A stretch of 8,722 bases of DNA from Cryomorphaceae bacterium (lineage in GTDB: Bacteria > Bacteroidota > Bacteroidia > Flavobacteriales > BACL11), in NCBI GenBank assembly GCA_949531795.1, contig CATIQX010000002.1, forward strand, positions 1 to 8,722, in the 5' to 3' direction. The notes under the pieces were generated by a model. The model was not told the origin of the DNA and made no database searches. It saw nothing but the letters and a program-made list of their open reading frames with translations. Of this stretch, positions 6,014 through 8,722 are shown piece by piece. Position numbers and translations under genes: made by a program. Position 1 is the stretch's first letter. Each line of letters begins with the position of its first letter.

Positions 6014-6892
6014 TTAGTTGTAAAGTTCGCTTTCGTTTTGTTTAATAAATTTTCGTACTGCAAAAAATGTAGATACCCAGCTGAGAAAAAAACCAAATAT
6101 AAATATCAGAGAAAATATCAATCCAATAATTTTTAAATCGGTAATGTTTAGCATGCTTGCTGTTTCGCTTTGTATGAGTTGTATAGAACCAATAAGCATG
6201 AAAATAGCAAAAATAGAGCTGTATATCCCTTGATACACTCCTTTAACTAAAAAAGGTCTTTGGATAAAGCTATTTTTTGCTCCAACAAGCCTCATTGTTC
6301 GGATTAAAAATCGTTTGGAATAAACAGAAAGACGTATTGTGTTATTGATAAGTGCAAAAGCTATGATGAATAATAAAAGACAAAATGAAAATAAGAAAAA
6401 GCTCAGGCGATTTACATTGCTGTTGAGTTTGTTAATTAAATTTTCTTGATAAAAAACAGTGTGTACAACTGGATAATCACTCAATTCAGCTTTGATAAAT
6501 ACTAAGCTATCTGAGTTGGCGTAATTAGCATTTAACTTTACATCAATAGAGGCTAAAAGTGGACTGTATCCTAAAAAAGAAACAAAATCTTCTCCCAAAT
6601 CATTTTGTAAATCCTTTGTAGCTTGTTCTTTTGACACGAAAGTACTGTTTTTTGCAAAGTCGGCAGCATCCAATATCTTTTGAAAATTCATGATTTCTAT
6701 TTCATTCACTCCTTCTTTTAACATAATAGTAAAGCCAATATTTTCTTTTAAATAATTAGAGAGTCTTTGTGCATTTATTAGCACAAGTCCAAGTAGTCCA
6801 ATTACAAACAAAACTAATGACAAGCTAATGACAACTGAGGCGGATGACGATAAAATTCGTCTGTTTAATGATGTGTTATTGCCTGTTTTCAT
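6014..6892 (-). CDS. ftsX: Cell-division permease-like protein FtsX
   Basis: FtsX is the membrane half of the FtsEX complex, an ABC-type system that couples FtsE ATP hydrolysis to activation of wall hydrolases at the division site. The 292-residue protein has the FtsX layout: a short cytoplasmic N-terminus, a first membrane segment at about 18-40, a large extracytoplasmic domain (about 41-160), then three segments at about 163-185, 218-240 and 254-278. The stretch NTIRLSVYSKRFLIRTMRLV (184-203), followed by GAKNSFIQRPFLVKG, is the MacB/FtsX permease signature. FtsE is not adjacent, as usual in this phylum. The start is set at the ATG 6892-6890, giving MKTGNNTSLNRRI; an upstream in-frame ATG at 6919 would only add MYFYILAIY. 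It is the first gene of the block and diverges from leuS across 79 bp. Confidence 0.93.
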   Translation of the reverse strand: MKTGNNTSLNRRILSSSASVVISLSLVLFVIGLLGLVLINAQRLSNYLKENIGFTIMLKEGVNEIEIMNFQKILDAADFAKNSTFVSKEQATKDLQNDLGEDFVSFLGYSPLLASIDVKLNANYANSDSLVFIKAELSDYPVVHTVFYQENLINKLNSNVNRLSFFLFSFCLLLFIIAFALINNTIRLSVYSKRFLIRTMRLVGAKNSFIQRPFLVKGVYQGIYSSIFAIFMLIGSIQLIQSETASMLNITDLKIIGLIFSLIFIFGFFLSWVSTFFAVRKFIKQNESELYN

Positions 6893-6902
6893 ATAGATCG
6901 CT

Positions 6903-6910
6903 AAAATATA
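6903..6910 (-). promoter_or_regulatory. Weak -7-like box for the ftsX operon
   Basis: The minus strand reads TATATTTT, one mismatch from TAnnTTTG, ending 10 nt before the preferred ftsX ATG. No -33 TTG at the usual distance is visible. It is offered only as the best candidate in the ftsX-leuS gap for the leftward operon. If used, it would give a leader of about 5 nt and exclude the upstream ATG at 6919. Confidence 0.25.
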
Positions 6911-6941
6911 AAAATACAAATTACTATTTGATGTTATTCAT

Positions 6942-6949
6942 TAACTTTG
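6942..6949 (+). promoter_or_regulatory. Putative -7 box for leuS
   Basis: The plus strand reads TAACTTTG, an exact TAnnTTTG match, placing the transcription start near 6954 and a leader of about 17 nt before the ATG at 6972. A TTTG at 6927-6930 is too close (11 bases) to be a normal -33 element, and none is seen at 17-23 bases. I see no T-box, antiterminator or leader peptide ahead of leuS. Confidence 0.5.
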
Positions 6950-6971
6950 CAAAACCGAATAATATTATACG

Positions 6972-8722
6972 ATGGATTACAATTTTAACAAGCTAGAAAA
7001 AAAGTGGCAAGCTTACTGGAAAGCTAACGAGACCTATAAAGTTGAGGAAGATACAAGTAAGCAAAAGTACTATGTGTTGGATATGTTTCCTTATCCTTCA
7101 GGTGCAGGCTTGCATGTTGGCCATCCTTTGGGTTATATTGCTTCTGATGTATACGCTCGTTATAAAAAGTTAAAGGGGTTTAACGTTTTGCATCCTATGG
7201 GATATGATTCCTTTGGCTTGCCAACTGAACAATATGCTATACAGACAGGTATTCACCCCGCTGTAGCTACAAAAGATAATACAGAAAGGTATCGAAAACA
7301 GCTAGATCAAATTGGCTTTTCATTTGATTGGAGTCGTGAAGTACAAACCTCTGACCCTAATTACTATAAATGGACGCAGTGGATTTTTAAGCAATTATTT
7401 AATTCTTGTTATTGCAATGCGAATGATAAAGCTTTGCCAATTACTGATCTGGTAGACTATTTTGAAAAAAAAGGAAATCATAATACTCAAGCAGTTTGTG
7501 ATGATAATACACCAAAATTTTCATCAGAAGAGTGGGGTAATTTTACAGATTCAGAAAAAGAAAAAATGCTGTTGAATTATCGATTAGCCTTTTTATCAGA
7601 TACATGGGTGAATTGGTGTGAAGGCCTAGGGACAGTATTAGCAAATGATGAGGTAAAAGATGGGTTATCAGAAAGAGGAGGTTTTCCGGTAGAACAGAAG
7701 CTAATGAAACAATGGTCATTAAGAATTACCGCTTATGCTGACAGGTTAATTTCAGGATTAGATACAGTAGATTGGTCGGATTCAATTAAAGAAATTCAAA
7801 AAAATTGGATAGGAAAATCTAAAGGTGTTTCCGTAATTTTTAAATTGGAAAATTCTGAAAATGAAATAGAAGTATTTACAACTCGCCCGGACACTATTTT
7901 TGGAGTTAATTTCATGGTTTTAGCCCCAGAACATGAGTTAGTAAATATAATTACAACTGCTAAGCAAATAGATGAAGTAGAAGGATATGTCAATACAGCA
8001 AAATTAAAATCAGAAAGAGATAGACAAGCTGATAATAGTGTTAGCGGAGTGTTTACTGGAGCTTATGCTATTCATCCTTTTACTGGAGATAAAGTTCAAG
8101 TTTGGATTGGAGATTATGTATTAGTTTCTTACGGAACAGGTGCTGTTATGGCGGTTCCTTGTGGTGATCAAAGGGATTGGGATTTTGCTAATCACTTTGG
8201 TTTGGACATTATTAATATTTTTGAAGGAGTTGATGTTACTGGAGGAGCAAATGAGGATAAAAATGTAAAAATTGCGCACTCCGATTTTTTAAATGGCCTA
8301 ACAGTTAAAAAGGCTATGAATTTAGCAATTTTTAAAATTGAAGAAGGAGGTTTTGGTAAAGGTAAAATAAATTATCGTTTGCGTGACGCAATATTTAGCC
8401 GTCAAAGATACTGGGGTGAACCTTTCCCTGTATATTATAAAAATGATACGGCTTATATTCTGGACGATAATAAACAAGTTACATTGCCTGCAGTCGATAA
8501 ATATTTACCAACTGTAAATGGTGAACCACCATTGGCAAGAGCGAAAAAAGAGGATTGGAGTGTATTTGAAGGAGATAGAATGGAAACTAATATCATGCCA
8601 GGATGGGCAGGAAGTTCTTGGTATTTTTTGCGTTACATGGACCCAAATAATGATGGTGAGTTTTGCGCAAAAGAAAAATCAGATTATTGGGGGCAAGTAG
8701 ATTTGTATATTGGAGGTGCTGA
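6972..8722 (+). CDS. leuS: Leucyl-tRNA synthetase (LeuRS), N-terminal 583 residues, cut by right edge
   Basis: LeuRS attaches leucine to tRNA-Leu and hydrolyses mischarged products. The frame is open from the ATG at 6972 to the edge: 583 whole codons, roughly the first 60% of a typical protein. The class I HIGH motif is HVGH (48-51) in the segment FPYPSGAGLHVGHPLGY. The editing domain carries TTRPDTIFG (303-311) and GTGAVMAVPCGDQRD (388-402), whose D399 fits the conserved aspartate that binds the amino group of the editing substrate. After it come NYRLRDAIFSRQRYWGEPFP (467-486) and MPGWAGSSWYFLRYMDP (542-558). Residues about 146-205 form an insertion where many LeuRS have a zinc module; no CxxC pairs are present and SERGG (233-237) follows, as I recall for Bacteroidetes LeuRS. 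The KMSKS loop, anticodon-binding and C-terminal domains lie beyond the window. It diverges from ftsX. Confidence 0.97.
   Translation, partial: MDYNFNKLEKKWQAYWKANETYKVEEDTSKQKYYVLDMFPYPSGAGLHVGHPLGYIASDVYARYKKLKGFNVLHPMGYDSFGLPTEQYAIQTGIHPAVATKDNTERYRKQLDQIGFSFDWSREVQTSDPNYYKWTQWIFKQLFNSCYCNANDKALPITDLVDYFEKKGNHNTQAVCDDNTPKFSSEEWGNFTDSEKEKMLLNYRLAFLSDTWVNWCEGLGTVLANDEVKDGLSERGGFPVEQKLMKQWSLRITAYADRLISGLDTVDWSDSIKEIQKNWIGKSKGVSVIFKLENSENEIEVFTTRPDTIFGVNFMVLAPEHELVNIITTAKQIDEVEGYVNTAKLKSERDRQADNSVSGVFTGAYAIHPFTGDKVQVWIGDYVLVSYGTGAVMAVPCGDQRDWDFANHFGLDIINIFEGVDVTGGANEDKNVKIAHSDFLNGLTVKKAMNLAIFKIEEGGFGKGKINYRLRDAIFSRQRYWGEPFPVYYKNDTAYILDDNKQVTLPAVDKYLPTVNGEPPLARAKKEDWSVFEGDRMETNIMPGWAGSSWYFLRYMDPNNDGEFCAKEKSDYWGQVDLYIGGA

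Noticed and set aside
6004..6096. Longer DUF3098 reading starting inside ftsX
   Set aside because: The extra 31 residues overlap the ftsX 3' end, resemble nothing in the family, and the conserved protein starts at 6003.
6959..6968. ATAATATTAT palindrome just before the leuS start
   Set aside because: A 10-bp A/T palindrome is easily found by chance in this composition, and no second copy or known operator supports it.
7796..7993. Minus-strand 65-codon open frame inside leuS
   Set aside because: It is antisense to the LeuRS editing domain, with no promoter or family match.
8518..8700. Plus-strand 60-codon open frame inside leuS
   Set aside because: It is out of frame with leuS, whose own frame continues intact to the edge with conserved motifs, so there is no frameshift.

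Overview
The window is an AT-rich piece of bacterial chromosome carrying housekeeping genes, most likely from the Bacteroidetes (Bacteroidota), and probably from the Flavobacteriia or a close relative. Several things point the same way. The gene order ftsX, DUF3098, uppP, truB, queA opposite leuS is typical of the phylum. Upstream regions carry boxes matching the Bacteroidetes -7 element TAnnTTTG. No start codon has a clear Shine-Dalgarno sequence. LeuRS has the Bacteroidetes-style insertion and lacks zinc cysteines. DUF3098 is itself a Bacteroidetes family.

Layout, left to right: the first 36 codons of a polyprenyl diphosphate synthase (minus, cut by the left edge, apparent TTG start); rlmN (minus); a divergent amidohydrolase of the TRZ/ATZ/SAH-deaminase type (plus, start 1255); a 96-bp convergent gap; then a minus-strand block read from right to left as ftsX, DUF3098, uppP, truB, a 94-bp gap with its own promoter and a leader hairpin, queA, ispD. 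On the right edge leuS (plus) diverges from ftsX and is cut after 583 codons. Genes fill nearly all of the window and no gap exceeds 100 bp.

Two themes run through the block. One is isoprenoid and undecaprenyl metabolism with envelope division: IspD makes an MEP-pathway intermediate, the polyprenyl synthase builds long prenyl chains, UppP recycles the undecaprenyl carrier, and FtsX links division to wall hydrolysis. The other is translation: TruB and QueA modify tRNA, RlmN modifies 23S rRNA and tRNA, and LeuRS charges tRNA-Leu.

I see no mobile element, CRISPR array, RNA gene, defence cassette or novel multi-gene system. The observations most worth a second look are small. They are a structured leader in front of queA, where the other predicted leaders are very short; back-to-back, nearly leaderless promoters between rlmN and the amidohydrolase; and the TTG start of the polyprenyl synthase.
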